Source: Clostridiales bacterium (GTDB lineage Bacteria; Bacillota; Clostridia; Peptostreptococcales; Anaerovoracaceae). From it: 7,488 nucleotides of DNA. Below are positions 7,352-7,488 of this stretch, piece by piece. Made by a program: the position numbers and the translations under genes. Positions within the stretch are counted from its first letter, which is position 1; each line of letters opens with the position of its first letter. The notes below the pieces were generated by a model, which saw only the letters and a program-made list of their open reading frames with translations, was not told the DNA's origin and did not search any database. The DNA lies in NCBI GenBank assembly GCA_012735285.1, contig JAAYHT010000079.1, positions 1 through 7,488 on the forward strand. Reading direction: 5' to 3'.

Positions 7352-7400
7352 AATAAATGTTGGGGTAACCGAGTAATCGGAAGCTCCAACATTTTATTTT
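7352..7400 (+). terminator. Rho-independent terminator after the yneA-like gene
   Basis: AAATGTTGG at 7355-7363 pairs perfectly with CCAACATTT at 7386-7394, and the pairing extends outward by A/T pairs with one bulge. Inside, G-C and G-U pairs and an AA/AA internal loop lead to a CCGA/TCGG stem (7369-7372 with 7377-7380) closed by a GTAA tetraloop, a GNRA type. The right arm runs into ATTTTATTTTGT, a T-rich tract on the + strand. It ends the yneA-like transcript and separates it from the gene beginning at the right edge. Confidence 0.85.
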
Positions 7401-7411
7401 GTATAAAAAAA

Positions 7412-7488
7412 GTAGAGCATAGATAGAAAATCCTGTAAGATTAAGTTGCAACACAAAACCAAAAGGAGGTTTTCTACTATGCTCCAAC
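7412..7488 (+). repeat. Imperfect inverted repeat overlapping a start codon (possible insertion-sequence end)
   Basis: The left arm 7412-7433 (GTAGAGCATAGATAGAAAATCC) is the near-exact reverse complement of the right arm 7468-7488; TTTTCTA and CTATGCTC match in full, with two single-base bulges and a mismatch at the outer end. A 34-base A-rich interval (7434-7467) separates them. The right arm includes the end of an AAAAGGAGGT ribosome binding site and the ATG at 7479. In RNA, the fold would hide the start codon. Such ends are typical of insertion sequences, but the window stops too early to prove it. Confidence 0.55.
7479..7488 (+). CDS. Start of an unidentified gene running off the right edge (possible transposase)
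   Basis: ATG at 7479 followed by Leu and Gln codons, then the window ends. AAAAGGAGGT at 7461-7470, with 8 nt to the ATG, is one of the strongest ribosome binding sites in the window. Three residues cannot identify a product. The preceding terminator and the inverted repeat that overlaps the start fit the beginning of an insertion-sequence transposase gene, but any other gene is possible. Confidence 0.4.

Noticed and set aside
7221..7487. Open frame of 88 codons on the - strand at the right edge
   Set aside because: It crosses the LysM coding region, the terminator hairpin and the inverted repeat, and its composition follows those; not a credible gene.
1..7488. CRISPR array, tRNA, rRNA, riboswitch or toxin-antitoxin pair
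   Set aside because: No regularly spaced direct repeats, no cloverleaf or riboswitch-like leader seen, and nearly all sequence is occupied by the seven recognised genes.

Overview
This window looks like chromosomal DNA from a low-GC, Gram-positive anaerobe of the Clostridia type. The evidence is the AT-rich coding sequence, strong AGGAGG-type ribosome binding sites, a GTG start, Gram-positive (Cheo-box type) LexA sites, and the gene set mutS-mutL-miaA followed by a YnbB-type PLP enzyme and a YneA-like LysM protein. The genus cannot be named from sequence alone. All supported genes are on the + strand and tightly packed, and no gene-free stretch exceeds about 170 bases.

Left part (1-3795): the 3' portion of mutS (its start lies outside the window), mutL overlapping it by 17 nt, and miaA 5 nt after mutL. 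This is a standard Firmicutes mismatch-repair and tRNA-modification operon. MutL has the endonuclease motif and both Mut proteins carry candidate sliding-clamp binding motifs, so the repair system is of the MutH-independent type. The hfq gene that often follows miaA is not here.

Middle (3796-6928): a tyrosine recombinase with all expected catalytic residues and an architecture that resembles the single-recombinase XerS group more than classical XerC/XerD. It is followed by a PLP-dependent methionine gamma-lyase-like protein (YnbB, often labelled 'aluminum resistance protein'). This overlaps by 4 nt (ATGA) a TVP38/TMEM64 (VTT/DedA-type) membrane protein.

Right part (6929-7488): a compact SOS promoter with three regularly spaced LexA-box-like sites over an extended -10 promoter. 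It drives a 99-aa single-pass LysM protein that matches the YneA class of SOS-induced division inhibitors. lexA itself, commonly the divergent neighbour of such a gene, is absent from this position. A strong hairpin terminator with a GUAA-capped tip follows. At the very edge is an imperfect inverted repeat whose right arm covers the start codon of another gene (only its first 10 bases visible), possibly the left end of an insertion sequence.

Functionally the window is a genome-maintenance neighbourhood: mismatch repair, probable chromosome-dimer resolution, and DNA-damage-induced division arrest. The metabolic and membrane pair ynbB-TVP38 is carried along in it. I see no clearly new multi-gene system. 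The most informative regions are the SOS promoter and the right-edge inverted repeat.
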